From: Abelmoschus esculentus
Lineage: Eukaryota; Streptophyta; Magnoliopsida; Malvales; Malvaceae
NCBI GenBank assembly: GCA_035048815.1
Contig: JAUCBN010000034.1
Coordinates: 8,410,737 to 8,474,736 of the forward strand
DNA: 64,000 nucleotides
Direction of reading: 5' to 3'
The notes under the pieces were generated by a model that saw nothing but the letters and a program-made list of their open reading frames with translations, was not told where the DNA came from and ran no database searches. Each line of letters begins with the position of its first letter. Position 1 is the first letter of the stretch. Positions 35,650 to 47,658 of the stretch are shown one piece after another. Made by a program: the position numbers and the translations under genes.

Positions 35650-36694
35650 TGTTGAGATATTGATTTTGATATAATAATTGAAAAATGTTTTGGACTAATT
35701 TGAAAAGAATTCAAAAATGATTATTATGTTCAAACAACTTGAAAATAAGTTTGAAAAGTTTTTGAGATGTTTTAGAAGTGTTTGAAACGTTTTTAAAATA
35801 GTCAAAATTGTGTTTTAAATGAAAGTTTCGAAACCTTTTGTAAAAGGTTTCGAAACCTCTCAAGGCAATCTCAAACATTTCGCTACTGGAATGAAAGTCT
35901 CGGAACTTTTAACAAAAAGTTTAGGAACTTTAGTAGAAAAGTTTCGTAACCTTGATAAAGGTTTCGAAACCTTAGACCTGTAACGGCTATATTTTTTGAA
36001 TTGCTTAAAGGTTTCAAAACCTCTGGTCAATGTTTGGAAATTGTTTTGCAAAAGTTTCGAAACCTCTGTAAAGGTTTCGAAACCTCTGTGTAGGTGAAAA
36101 TTTAATGCTCAACTTTTTGACTTCCCAACGGCTTCAAAACATCCCCAACGGTATAAACGGCTAGAATATGATTCCATACTATAAAAGCATGCTTGGAAAA
36201 CTTGAAGATGGTTAGAGACAACATCCAAGAAACATGATCAAGAGAAATTGAGTTTAAATCTCCATTTTCCTTTTCTCTTGTACATAGTCTTAAGAGAGTG
36301 ATTTTATTGTAAATCTTGTATTCTCTTGTGAGCTTAATTGTGTAAACACCCACCTTTGTGAGGTACTTAGTTTACCAAACAAATCCCTTTGTAAAAGGAG
36401 AGGTTCTAGTTTAGCCTTAGACAAAAACTAGAGTTGGTTCTATCTTAGCCAAGTCCAAAAGATAGGGTTGTGACGGTTATCCCTTGAACCGATAAAAAGG
36501 TTGAGTTCATTAGTGAATTGGTTGAAATCCTTAGTGGTGTGCTAAGGTAGTGGATGTAGGCGTGGCAGAACCACTCTAAAATCGTTGTGTTCTTTGTCAC
36601 AATCTTTCGATTTTAGCAAATTCAATCAAGAACCAAAAACAACCCTCTTTACGGTTTTTGGTGATCGATTCGAGCTTGCGCATCAAGTATAACA
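35650..36694 (+). repeat. 3' LTR of Sire-like element
   Basis: 1045 bases, about 98% like the 5' LTR by eye. One palindrome is mutated (TTTCGTAA near 35942). Confidence 0.92.
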
Positions 36695-36699
36695 GAATC
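36695..36699 (+). repeat. Target site duplication of Sire-like element (right)
   Basis: GAATC, identical to 32993-32997. Confidence 0.9.
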
Positions 36700-37589
36700 C
36701 CTCTATAAATAATGTCGAGTTCCGTCATCGATAAAGATTTTATCAATATGAGATATGATTATCATATATTTGATAATTTGGGAATAAAATTTGAATATTC
36801 AGAAGTTTGAAGACTAAATTGAAAACAGAGTCATAATTTAGAGATAAAATCATAATATCCAAATGTTTGAGGACTAAGGGTCTATTTTTGGATGCATTTT
36901 GTGGTGGCAAACGCCCGTTTTCCCCCAACAATAACCCCAAACAATATTCGAATTTGGTTTCCAATGGAAGGTTAAGTTGAATTTTTGCATGAAACTCGTT
37001 TTCAAACGGGCGTTCATGGAAACTGAATTTTTAAGCTTTTCTAAAACTTTCTTTTAGCTTCCAAAACTCGTTTTCAACCTCAACCCCAAACCAAGTAATT
37101 TATAATGGTCATGAGGATAAAATTAAAATATTCAAAAATTTAAAGATAAATTTAGAATAAAGATCATAGTTTAAGGATATACAATATATTTAACTCAATT
37201 TTATATTACTTATTTATTTTATTAATAACTTAGATATTTTATTTATTATTTTTTAATAGAGATATTTTATTCATTGGTATATTATATAATCCATTAATAA
37301 TATAAGAGTATTATTTCATACGTTGATTGTTATTTTTTTCATAAATATAATTATTTTTCGTATTAAACTTTATTTGAATAGCATAACCATGAAAAACTCT
37401 ATTTAAAGATGTAATAATTTTTTTTGTATGTCTTATATTTATTTTGTTGTGATCTATCGGTTTATTGCAGATCCTTTTTATTGATGTATTTAAAATAGTT
37501 GCACCAATGAAAGTAAATTATTTGAATCCAACATGTATATCACGAGGTAATAGGATTGGAGATGGCCTTGTTAAGGAAGCGGTTTTTAA
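36700..37589. other. Intergenic DNA with a small inverted-repeat segment
   Basis: Mostly AT-rich. At 36880-37090 AAACGCCCGTTTTC is mirrored by GTTTTCAAACGGGCGTT, suggesting an old short hairpin transposon, but ends and duplications could not be fixed. No gene is supported. Confidence 0.35.
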
Positions 37590-38121
37590 TAGTTTGAGCC
37601 ATTTACAATTTAAATCATTAAGCTTACCATCTACTTTCGTATATGTCACAAACCTTTGATTTAATTAGATTAAATCATTAAACTTTTATTATTAACAAAT
37701 TAAATCATTCACACTAACACCATTAATTATTTTAACGGAAAAGCTGACTCAATAATCCTACTAAACTTATTTTTTCATGTCAACAAGTTAATATTAATTA
37801 AAATTAAAAATATTTAAAATCTTTTTTTACGATAATTTATTAAAAAATTGCATTGAACCATAATTTCTTTAATAATTTAATGTAAAAAAAGATTTTAAAT
37901 ATTTTTTTAATTTTAATTAATATTAACTTGCTGACATAAAAAAATATGTCTAATAGGATTATTGACTTAGCTTTTTTATTAAAATATTTAACGATATTAA
38001 TGTGAATGATTTGGTTTGTTAATAATAAAAGTTTAATGATTTAATCTGATTAAATCAAAGGTTTGTGACCTATACGAAAGTAGATGGTAAATTCAATGAT
38101 TTAAATCGGAAATGACTCTAA
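37590..38121. mobile_element. Inverted-repeat MITE 1
   Basis: Two arms of about 240 bases (37590-37845 and 37860-38121) are near-perfect reverse complements. Both contain CATCTACTTTCGTATA and TTAAACTTTTATTATTAACAAA in inverted orientation, separated by about 15 bases. There is no coding capacity. The terminal bases and target duplication are unclear, so the superfamily is not assigned. Confidence 0.7.
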
Positions 38122-38354
38122 TAGTTTTGATGTAATTTATTATTTGATACCCCTCTAGTGATTGTGGTATTTTTTTAGAAGATATGATAGCTTAAGTTTA
38201 AAAACATTCGATTATAATATCCCATATTACTTTTATATTTACTTTTTTTTTTATTTAGGATTAGAGAAATTTTAAATAAGACATACAAAGTAGTCTTCTA
38301 ACTTAAAAATAAACATAAAAACATGATACGAGAATGCATAAATACTCAATAACA

Positions 38355-39277
38355 TTTTATTTAGGTATAAAGATAATTTTCACCCTTAACGTTTATAATT
38401 TTTATCATTTTAACCCTCTTTTTTGGGGGGATAAATTTAGCCCTTGAGCTATGTCTTTTTGACAAATATCTCATTTTTTTAACTATTATGATAACTAAAT
38501 CATTAAAAATTTAATAATGATGACATGTCATATATATATATATGTGATAATATATTTTAAATGACTTAACATATAGTATATCAAATACATACACACGAAA
38601 TATAGTTTTATTCTAATATAAAAATATAAAACAATTAAAATTAAAATGAAATATTAAAAATTATTTTTTATTCATTAAAAATTAATTAAACCTAAAACAA
38701 TAGGCTACTAAATATTCTCAACCCTAACTATAGTAAAATCAAAATTTACCTAAAAAAGTATGAATATAATCTGAAAAGGAAAAGCTTTGTAGAGTTTGTT
38801 ACTAGTAAATCAAAGATAAAGGATTTTGATAGTAATCAATTGGATTTTTATTATTTTAGTTTAGGATTTAGGTATTTTAGTGTTTAATCTAAATTGGAGG
38901 TTTAGGGTTTTTATAAAGATCTTTTAGTTTAGTTGGGGTTGAGAATATTTAGTAAATTTTTGTTTTGAAATTAATTAATTTTTAATATTTTATTTAGATT
39001 TTAATTGTTTTATATTTTATATTAGAATAAAATTATATTATATATATGTATATATTTAATAGATTAGATTCTATGTCATTTAAAATATATCATCACATAT
39101 ATATGATATGTCATCATTATTAAGTTTTTAACGGTTCAGTTATCATGTTAATTAAAAAATGAGATATTTATTAAAAAGATATAGATCAAGGGCTAAATTT
39201 ATCTAAAAAAAATAAGGGACAAAATGATAAAAATTATAAATATTAAGGATAAAAATTATTTTTATGTCTTTTATTTA
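38355..39277. mobile_element. Inverted-repeat MITE 2 with 9-bp target duplication (Mutator-like)
   Basis: The element is 38364-39268, flanked exactly by TTTTATTTA on each side (38355-38363 and 39269-39277). The arms (38364 to about 38730 and about 38930 to 39268) are long inverted repeats starting GGTATAAAGATAATTTT and, from the other side, GACATAAAAATAATTTT. Long terminal repeats with a 9-bp duplication point to the Mutator superfamily. The sequence is AT-rich, which weakens the duplication evidence somewhat. Confidence 0.7.
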
Positions 39278-39479
39278 TTTATTAACGAAGAATAGTATTT
39301 AGTACGACCATCAATCAAAATTATATGTTCAAAAGGTAATTATTTGAGAATTAATATATAATTTACGAATTCCTGTGCATATCTTTTTTTTATATTTATT
39401 TATAAATTATTTATATAGTATTTTTATTTATAATTTATTTCTATAGGAATTTTTAAAAATATTTCTATAATAAAATATA

Positions 39480-39625
39480 ACGTAAATATAACATATCTGT
39501 CACCGTCCTCGGTGGACCCCACCTCTACTTCAGTATAATTCTCAATCACTAGACGACGCGTAATCTTAGATATTAAAACTGGGTCCCACTATTAATTCTC
39601 TTCCTGCTAAATATCCGCGATCCCA
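39480..39625 (+). promoter_or_regulatory. Proximal promoter of the pyrophosphatase gene
   Basis: This is where the AT-rich intergenic DNA gives way to more balanced sequence (CACCGTCCTCGG, GACGACGCG). A TATA-like TTTATATC lies just downstream at about 39628-39635. Confidence 0.4.
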
Positions 39626-39659
39626 TTTTTATATCTCAGTCGCACCAAAAGTAACTTCT

Positions 39660-39857
39660 TTCTCTTTCGTTTTTCCACTTCAGTGTATTTGGGGGTTGCC
39701 TTTAAATTAGTAACGAAGACAAAGAGAGGGAACGAACAGTTTCCTTTGCATATTATCCATCTTCTTCTTTATTTGCTTTCTGTGTTCTTGAGATCTGTGT
39801 GTTTCTTCAAGATCCTTGAAGTTTCATTTTGTTAAGAAGTGGAAACCGCTGCAGCAG
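39660..39857 (+). other. Probable 5' UTR exon of the pyrophosphatase gene
   Basis: CT-rich leader-like sequence ending GCAGCAG|GTACGG, a good donor at 39858. The matching acceptor is CTCACAG at 42023, three bases before the start codon, giving a 2166-base leader intron. The 5' end is a guess. Confidence 0.5.
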
Positions 39858-40336
39858 GTACGGTTCAAATATATTTTTTCACGGTTACTCCGTTGATTTT
39901 TCTTTCTTTTTTCGCTTTTATGCTCGTCTCTGCTCTGCTTTTTTTTTTATCTGATTCCTGTAAGTTGTAACTGGACTGTAGCATTGAGTCAGAGATGCAT
40001 ATCTTGTGTTCCTTTTTCTAGTGAGAAATTTCTGGTGTTTTGATTTTGTATTTTCTCCTTTAAGAATTTCTGGTAGATCTAAGTGGTAGTAGTTTGTAGA
40101 TCTGTGTTTTATGAGCTATAGATTTAATTGATTCCAAAATTTTTTGTTAATAAACAAATAAAAGATCGAGTGTCGAGTGGATGTGTGAGGGACTCTGCTA
40201 GGAAATCGTCGTGATTGTTTTTCCAAACATAGTAAAAGAGTCGATTAGCAGATTTTTTTTTCTTTTCTTTTGGAAAATGGCAGTTTTCTTTTAGATTCTT
40301 GAGAGTTTTACGTTCCACTGTTTTCTTATTGCTATC

Positions 40337-41760
40337 GTAATAACCCATTCCATAAATATAGCCAAATGTAAATACAAAAACCCATTTAATCCACGAGCTC
40401 AGTAGCCCATTACAAAGTTCAAAACCCAAATGTCAAACCTAACCCAAATAATAAACCCTAATCAATTATGATAACTTAAACCTAATTACCCAACCAAATT
40501 AGCCGCCGCTGCTCTTCCCCATTCTCGATCACCGGCGCATCACGTACTCTTCTATTGGTACGGATAGACGACCACCTCCCAAGCACTGCCCTACCACCCT
40601 TGTCAATCTGAACCTGTAAAAGATTAGATCTGAAAATATTTTGTGTTTTTTATATGAAAAATATGGGTTATATATATACCCATGATCAGATCTGTAAAAG
40701 GGGACGAATGGAATAAAAAAACTATTCGAGCCAAAAATCCACAGATCCAAACACACACACGAAAAAAGAGAAACTGAGAGCCAAATCGGAAAAGAAATCG
40801 TTTGAATCGGGTTTACTTATCTTCAGATCTACTTGTACACGAGTCGTCTTTCGAAAATCCGAGCCCATATTCGGAACGAAGACGACGAAACGCTTCGGAA
40901 AAGACCAAACTTTTTATCTTCTGCCGTCGGCGACAATGATCGACGCTGTGGCCAGCAAGAACCCGATGGTGGCCGACGACTCAACTCACCGGAGACTGCA
41001 GAGAGGTTGAGAGAATTGAGAGAGAAGTTTATATTTTCTTTTATGAGACAGTGCAAAATGATTTTTTTGTCATAATTTTGGGTTTATAAAGACCTATCAA
41101 AACGACATCGTTTTGGTGCATGGTCATATAACCTAAAGCAACGTCGTTTTAAGCCCCTTCACCCGCATATTTGACTTAGGAGCCTACCTATACCCGTGCC
41201 TAACCCAGAATGATGGAAAAATTACACGCGTGGTCCTTGAAGTCTCGACATCTTTGTGTTTCGGCTCTCCAGTTCGCATTTTCACCAATTTTGGTCATGA
41301 TTTTCATTTTTTAGCCTTATAGTTTTATTTTATTTAATTTCAGTCACTAATTTCATTTATTTTGACCTTCTAACTTTTTTTTTTCAGATTGACCCCATGA
41401 TTATTTTTATTATTATTACCATTATTTTTTTAGTTTCACTTTAATATTTTTGTTATCTAATGTTTTTATTTTTGCAGATAAAATTTTAAAGAATTAATGG
41501 GATCACAAAATTAAATCTGAATTTATATTTTTGTTACCAATTTTGGGTGTTGTGTGGTGCTCACCCTTTCCCACGCATAAGACTCTCGAACCCGACTCTG
41601 ATTCGCAGAATCAATATTTGGTGATCCAATCGCATCATAAAAATGATTGGTGGCGACTCCCAAACCAATACCGATGATTACAACTATTTTTGACGATACT
41701 CTACTGTTAAGAGAACCTTGAACTTTCAAACCAGAAAATCTCCGTTTTAAATCCCAAACT
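40337..41760 (+). repeat. Old Tat-like solo LTR in the pyrophosphatase leader intron
   Basis: It starts CGTAATAACCCA, close to the LARD LTR start TGTAATACCCA. Near 41640 it holds GGTGGCGACTCCCAA, matching GGTGGCGACTCCAAG in the LARD LTR (near 50750), with an upstream CTCTCGAACCCGACTC-like stretch. AACGACATCGTTTT and its partner (41100-41150) form a small inverted motif. No internal coding sequence follows, so it reads as a degraded solo LTR. Ends are approximate. Confidence 0.5.
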
Positions 41761-42026
41761 TAGAAAGTTTTCTGGAAGTGATACGACTTTTAGCCAATGC
41801 GGTGACATGTATTTTCGTTGCATAATTTTACAAGCACTTGATTAGTTAAGATATTTGATCTTAGAGAAGAGAGGGAAATTAAAAAAGAAATGTACCAAAT
41901 CAATGTTATTTCTATGATAACTGCTTATTATTCATCTTTATTTCTAAATTGATAATTATTTTAGCGCAGTAAATTTGATTCAATATTTATTTAGTTATTG
42001 CTAACATGGTTTGTAGCTCACAGGGG

Positions 42027-43435
42027 ATGGCTCCAACTGAGACTCCACCCAACTCCTCCGACTCTCAGAACTCTTCACGTCCTCCTTTGAATGAAAGGAT
42101 CCTTTCTTCATTGACCAGAAGGTCCATCGCTGCTCACCCATGGCATGATCTTGAGATCGGTATGCAATCTCAGCTCCTGTGTATAGTTTAACTTTGGGTT
42201 TTTTAATTGATTTGTGTATTAATCATAATTTCTATTATAGGACCTGGAGCTCCTACAATTTTTAACTGCGTAAGTACACTAAAGTTTCCCTTCTTCTTGA
42301 TTATTACAAATTTTAGATCTTTTGACACGGCCATGCAACTTATCATTTTAACATTCTTGGGATGAATGAAGAATCAACATTTTAAGTGGTTTTACTATAT
42401 TATGGACATACTGAAGGTGCGATTAATGTTTTCAGGTGGTTGAAATTGGGAAAGGGAGCAAAGTGAAATATGAACTTGACAAAAAAACTGGGTTGATCAA
42501 GGTAATTTATCAAGCGCTAGCAACATGAACTTGCAGAAGATGCAATACCTATCTTAATTGTTAGCTGATGAAAGGTGCGTAAATTTTCCAGGTTGATCGT
42601 ATCCTTTATTCGTCTGTTGTATATCCTCACAACTACGGTTTCATCCCTCGTACCCTTTGTGAAGATGCAGACCCCTTGGATGTCCTAATCATAATGCAGG
42701 TACGCTGTTTAATTTGCATTGTTATTGAAAGTGTCATAGTTTAATGCATGGTCTTATGATATGTTTCATGCTCTTAAACTCTGTCATAGTTTAATACACG
42801 TGACGACATCCTATTTTATTTTTCCTTCAAATACACCATTGAAATACTTGCAGGAACCAGTTCTTCCAGGGTGCTTTCTTCGGGCGAAAGCTATAGGTGT
42901 GATGCCTATGATTGATCAGGTATACAATAACCACTGATTAAAAGCACTCTTGATTTTGTATATTGTTTAAGAACAAATAAAATCTGCAACCATGAATGTA
43001 GGGTGAGAAAGATGACAAGATTATTGCGGTTTGTGCTGACGATCCCGAGTATCGTCACTACAACGATATCAAGGAACTTCCACCTCACCGTTTGGCTGAG
43101 ATTCGCCGCTTCTTTGAAGACTGTAAGTTCAATTATTCTTACAGTAAACCAAATGCTACTGTTAGTTGCATTTATAACTTTCTTTCGCGTTGATAAATTC
43201 TTTTTTTTTTCAGACAAAAAGAATGAGAACAAGGAAGTCGCCGTTGATGACTTTCTTCCAGCCTCTACCGCTTATGAGGTCATCAAGCATTCCATGTAAG
43301 TGAGAGTTTGTTATCTCTAAAGTCTAATCCCTTGGGCTTCTGATGTTTGATTCAATCCTATAGTCTTGGTTATTTTTATTTTTGTTTTATAGGGATCTAT
43401 ACGCGGACTACATAGTGGAGGGCTTAAGGCGGTAG
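42027..43435 (+). CDS. PPA: Soluble inorganic pyrophosphatase (family I), eight coding exons
   Basis: Hydrolyses pyrophosphate to two phosphates with Mg2+, pulling biosynthetic reactions forward, in the cytosol by family knowledge. Exons: 42027-42159, 42241-42269, 42436-42501, 42592-42699, 42854-42919, 43002-43122, 43214-43295, 43393-43435, all GT...AG, total 648 bases and 215 residues, typical for plant family I enzymes. Visible are [34 protein letters not shown], the signature DADPLDV, a GEKDDKII segment, DDPEY, and the C-terminal [12 protein letters not shown]. No transit peptide is apparent: the start lies about 28 residues before the conserved LNERILSSL block. The start is the first ATG after the leader intron's acceptor; an upstream ATG at 42006 is intronic. 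The gene looks intact. Confidence 0.95.
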
Positions 43436-43689
43436 TTGTTCATAGCTATGAACCAACGAAGTAATTGTGTGGACTGGTTATCCCTTAAAATACACATTTT
43501 CTAGATATTGAAGAAAAAGAAGTTTGATGTTACGACAATTATGCAATGATGTTGATGATAATTTTGGATAATTCTTACAATAATAATAAACAAAACTTTT
43601 CAGTTATTCCTTTTCATTCGAGGAATAATTTCACTTTAGCTTAGTTGTGGGGATTCTCCTAAGAGCTTCATCGGTCTATTATTGCGAGT
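43436..43689. other. Pyrophosphatase 3' UTR and flank
   Basis: AT-rich sequence with AATAATAATAAACA near 43580 as a possible polyadenylation region. Nothing else is seen. Confidence 0.4.
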
Positions 43690-44436
43690 TTTGGACGGGT
43701 CTGGAGAGTTGTGGAGGGTTTAGGGTGTTTCAGGGGTTTAAAATGTTGCCAGTTTGGCTGCTGTTGTAAGCATCCCCTTCGGAGTTCAGTTGTCAGTTTG
43801 TTGAGCTTTGGAGTTTGTGGCCTCAAGAACGATTCGTGTTTGAGGCTTCTTGTGAACGTCGTCCCGCAGGACACCAAAGCTTGTCTACACTGTGACTAGG
43901 TGGTAAGATTCCCAGGTCATTTTTCGTTTCCTGACTCCTGAGATGGTGGTTCCCCCCTTTGGCCTCCCTTTTCTTGTTGTTCGCTCCCCTTATGCTCTTG
44001 ATCATCCCCACATTGCTGGTCGGTTTTGAGCCTGATCTTATTTTTGGTTTTGGAGCTTATCCCAACCGTATCAGTCGGTGTCTGATTTTTTGAGTTCAGC
44101 CCCAGCTTGGTTTTCCCAAGTTTCGTCTAGTTTGGTTGACGAGCTTGTTTCTAAGTTCTCCCAACCGTATCCGTCTCAAATTTGCTCGGGGGTAACCTTG
44201 TTGCATTTCACGGTTTTGTATTTTCTCTTGCACCCGAGCTCAAGCTTCATCTTCTCCCTTTCCCCTCGGGTCCATGTTTGGGTGTCTTTCCTTTTTGCCG
44301 TTACGGTCACAGAGGTGAGGTTATGGCTTTGCTTGTGTGGAATGTCCGGGGCCTCCTTGGCAATCGAGAAACGGTGCGATCCTTGAATGCTAATTTCAAA
44401 TTCTACCCTATCATCATTTTCACGAGTAATACTTGA
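43690..44436 (+). mobile_element. LINE (L1-type) fragment, ORF1 end to ORF2 start
   Basis: At 44323 a frame reads MALLVWNVRGL followed by GNRETVRSL, the N-terminus of plant L1 ORF2 (APE endonuclease). After about 36 residues (IIIFTSNT) it stops. The GC-richer, T-rich sequence before it (43690-44320) resembles ORF1-side sequence with no open frame. The rest of ORF2, including RT, is missing. Confidence 0.55.
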
Positions 44437-44749
44437 AAAAGAAAATAGAATAAAAATGAAATTTGACATGGCATTTTACGTCAACCTTGAAGGTGTAGTC
44501 GGTGAATTTACCTTATTAAAATATGATATCAATTGTATGATTTTAGTAAAAAAGTAATTTTATGATACTTTGATTTTTATAATGATGTAATTAGAGATTT
44601 GAGACCATTAAAATAAAATAAAATAAATATTGAAGGGATGAAAAAGTAATGAAGATGACTTGAGAATTTTAGATATATGATGAATGATGTATAAATATGA
44701 TGGTAAAGAAAATAAAAGGAAAGATGATGGTATGATGAAGGAAAAGACA
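44437..44749. other. AT-rich intergenic DNA
   Basis: Nothing recognisable. Confidence 0.35.
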
Positions 44750-46150
44750 TGAGGTTGTATGTATGCAAGAATGGTGGATTGTGACCCGTTAGCTATAACG
44801 AGTTAAGAACCAACAATATAACCTAATGGAGGTAGAAGTGTAGCACATGACCTACTAGATAGAGAAAGTTAGGAACCAAAACGATAATAAAATGTAATGG
44901 ATGGAGACTATAAGCCTAACTTGAAGTTGATAAAGTTCTTGTAAAATCAAAATTGAAAGAAACCTTTAAAAAAAGATTTTTTTATATTAAAGTGGTGTCT
45001 CTACAAATGAAGAAAACATGACTATTTATAGTATTTATAGGCACCATATGAGGAGTCTTACAACAAGAGATGAATGTTCATCTTTATGATGATAAATGCT
45101 AAAGAATGTTTTGTTTTTTTCTTTTCTCTTTAAATGACTGAATATTTTATATTATTTATGATAAATTTGAACTAAATTTAGGTTGAATATAGATATAATT
45201 TCGTCTAAAGGGAGAAAAGACTTTTGGGTTACCTTGTCTTGCTCATTCATGAATAAAAAAATAAAAATGGACACTTGATACATGTATACACTTTGACAAC
45301 AAAAAGGAGATGTTTCTTGATCTTTATGCTAATTAATTAACCTTTTTGAATGTTATAATATTATGTATTAAGAAGGCTTTTATTGATTGTCTTCATGTAG
45401 AATACGAATAACCTCAAAAAAATGATGAAAAAGTGACTTGAATGTCTTAATTATTTGAATAATGATGACCTTCAATTGCATGAATAAAATTAGCTTTGAA
45501 TTACCTTGAATATGTGAATAAAGAGGATTTTAATGGCTTGTCCCTTGGCTGAAGGTAAAGAAACTCTTCCAAATCATCTTTGCATAAAATTCGTGTAATG
45601 AATATTCCAGCCTGTATTATCTTTGATAAACTGATCATATCTCAAGTTTCCGATATTGAATTAAGGTGATTCAAAAGGAGTGAAAAGATAAAAGATAAAT
45701 GAATAAACTTCAAGAAGATTTCAAGACTCAAATCGGCTTGGATGCAATTAAAAAATGACGATTAAGTTTATTCATATTCTTGTATTTGATGTGAATGTTC
45801 ATCTCCATTCATGCACCTAGACACAAATGTAAACTTTATTCATCTTCTAATTAAAAACATGAATAAAACAATTTAAGAGTTAGTTTGATTAATGAACTAG
45901 TAAAATGAGTGAACTTACTTAATAAAGTGCATAACTAAATGAACTACATGTTTAAGTGCAATACATATTTAAATGAATCTAATTAAAGTACATGATTGAA
46001 TGAAGTAACATGCTTATTTATTCATGTAATTTAATGTCATACAAGTAATAAAATTCATGTAAGGTCATGCATAAATAAAAATGATTACAATTTCTTCATT
46101 CTTGATTCATACAATAATTTTATTGATGTTAAAATCTTGATGAAAGAGAA
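44750..46150. repeat. Dispersed repeat R, copy 2
   Basis: Same orientation and order of landmarks as 24290-25800 but clearly diverged. Non-coding. 46151-47093 beyond it is AT-rich with no supported feature. Confidence 0.55.
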
Positions 46151-47093
46151 AAAATTGAATTGATACCTTTATATATGCCCCCTTACTATGAGACAAAATA
46201 AGCATTTTGGGAAGTTTTGGTTAACTCAAGGGACGACATAAGCGAAAATTGGCGTGTTACTAGGGATGCTAATGTTGCGGCTAGACTTAAAAAAATTGAG
46301 GGATGTGCTCTTTTTGACCCTTCTCGTGCTAAAGTGTAAATCAATTTTTTCGAAAGGTTTTACCTTTTTAAAACCCAAACCAAAGGAGATTTATTTACTT
46401 AGTCCAACCAAGGATAAAATACCAAATCAAAGGTGCTAAAGTTATAATTGAATGAAGCTCGTACTTCTCCAAAGTTATTTTCTTTTTTGATATAACTATA
46501 GTATTGGATCACGTCTCTTTAACTTTCTTTTAAATAAAATATCAAGAAAAGGTTGAAAGGGGTTTAAATTAAAAAAATAAATGACTCCTTGAAGAAGAAT
46601 ATCATAATAAAATTAAAGCATAATAAAAAATGGAAAGTTCTTATAATAATATGATAACCTTTTGTGTGAAGTTGAGAAAAATCAGAATAAAACTAAAAAA
46701 GTGAGATAAAGATAAATACCTAAAAATAGAAAAACACAAAAGAGCTTTTGAACAAAATCAAAGATTTACAAAGTAAACCAAACAATAAATGACAATTGTT
46801 AAAGATCTCAAGATGAAACTTGATAAACAATGAGAATGTGAAGGAGAAACACTAACACCAATGAGCTCATTTAAATTGGTTTTAATTTAGGGATCGTAAT
46901 ACAAAATTCTTTCATATGATCACCTTACTCAATAAGAGATCCTATACGATTTGTTGGTTAAAAAATCTTGGTGAATGGATTAAAAAAGAGTCGACTATTA
47001 TCTCACCATTTGAAGATCTCTTTCAGAAAATCTACACCAAAGAATTGTCAATTGATATCGATTTTTTTTATCACCCATCAGTCTGTCATAGAG

Positions 47094-47326
47094 AAAATGA
47101 ATAGAAATATAATAATCAAGAAATCTTTTATTGAGGTAAAAATAAAGAAAGTTTACTAATACAAGAGAGAGTTTTTATATAGAAAACTAAAATTAGAAAT
47201 AGATAATTGTAGCTTAACGTGTTAACTAACTTAACCTAACTAACTAACTAACTTAACCTAATAAGAGATTTATAGTAACTTAACCTAACAATAGGTTTTA
47301 CAGTGACTTAACTTAGTATATATGAT
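47094..47326 (-). repeat. Possible short LTR of the copia fragment
   Basis: In minus reading it follows a polypurine stretch (CTTGAAAGGGGATATCA). It contains TATATAAAAACTCTC and AATAAAAG as TATA and polyadenylation candidates and ends CTATGACA. It lies where the 3' LTR of the adjacent copia fragment should be. The start does not show a clear TG. Confidence 0.35.
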
Positions 47327-47334
47327 ATCCCCTT

Positions 47335-47658
47335 TCAAGATGAATTCTTGTGTATGTTAAGAAGTTTGAGTTTGTGAATGATGGCTTGAAATACTGGAAG
47401 ATGAAACACCTTTGAGAAGATATCAGCTAACTGATTGATATATATGACATGAAATAGTTAGATAAAACCTTTATTTATCTTATCTTGGATAAAATAAAAA
47501 TCTACTTCAACGTGTTTGGTGTGTTCATAGAAGTTTTGATTTGAGAAAAGATGAACAATAAATTGGTTATCATAGTATAAGGAGACATGTGTAATAGGCA
47601 CTTGAAAGAAAGATAGTGAAGCAATGAGCCATACTAATTCAAAATTAACAGATACCAT
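47335..47658 (-). pseudogene. Ty1/copia RNase H C-terminal fragment
   Basis: Translation shows LYYDNQFIVHLFSN, then HTKHVEVDFYFIQDKI, then QLADIFSKVFHLP, the conserved end of copia polyprotein RNase H. One frame break occurs near 47458. The upstream part of pol is missing. Confidence 0.75.

Larger units (their letters stand above)
32998..36694 (+). mobile_element. Non-autonomous, gag-only Sirevirus-like copia element
   Basis: Complete by structure: identical-length LTRs (1045 bases each), GAATC duplication, an initiator-Met primer site, one gag frame and a cluster of polypurine tracts before the 3' LTR. The internal region is only about 1.6 kb and lacks protease, integrase, RT and RNase H. 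The multiple polypurine tracts, palindrome-rich LTRs and gag with coiled coil are hallmarks reported for Sireviruses. LTRs differ at roughly 20 sites by eye (about 2%), so the insertion is fairly recent. Confidence 0.88.

Noticed and set aside
38520..38560. (TA)n tract as a microsatellite of interest
   Set aside because: Short, and part of the MITE 2 arm where the other arm has a matching tract.
40829..41075. Overlapping 75-80 codon frames on both strands in the pyrophosphatase intron
   Set aside because: GC-rich part of an LTR relic; no homology to a known family recognised and both strands open at once.
42006..42026. Upstream ATG giving a seven-residue longer pyrophosphatase
   Set aside because: It lies before the splice acceptor CTCACAG (42023), so it is probably intronic.
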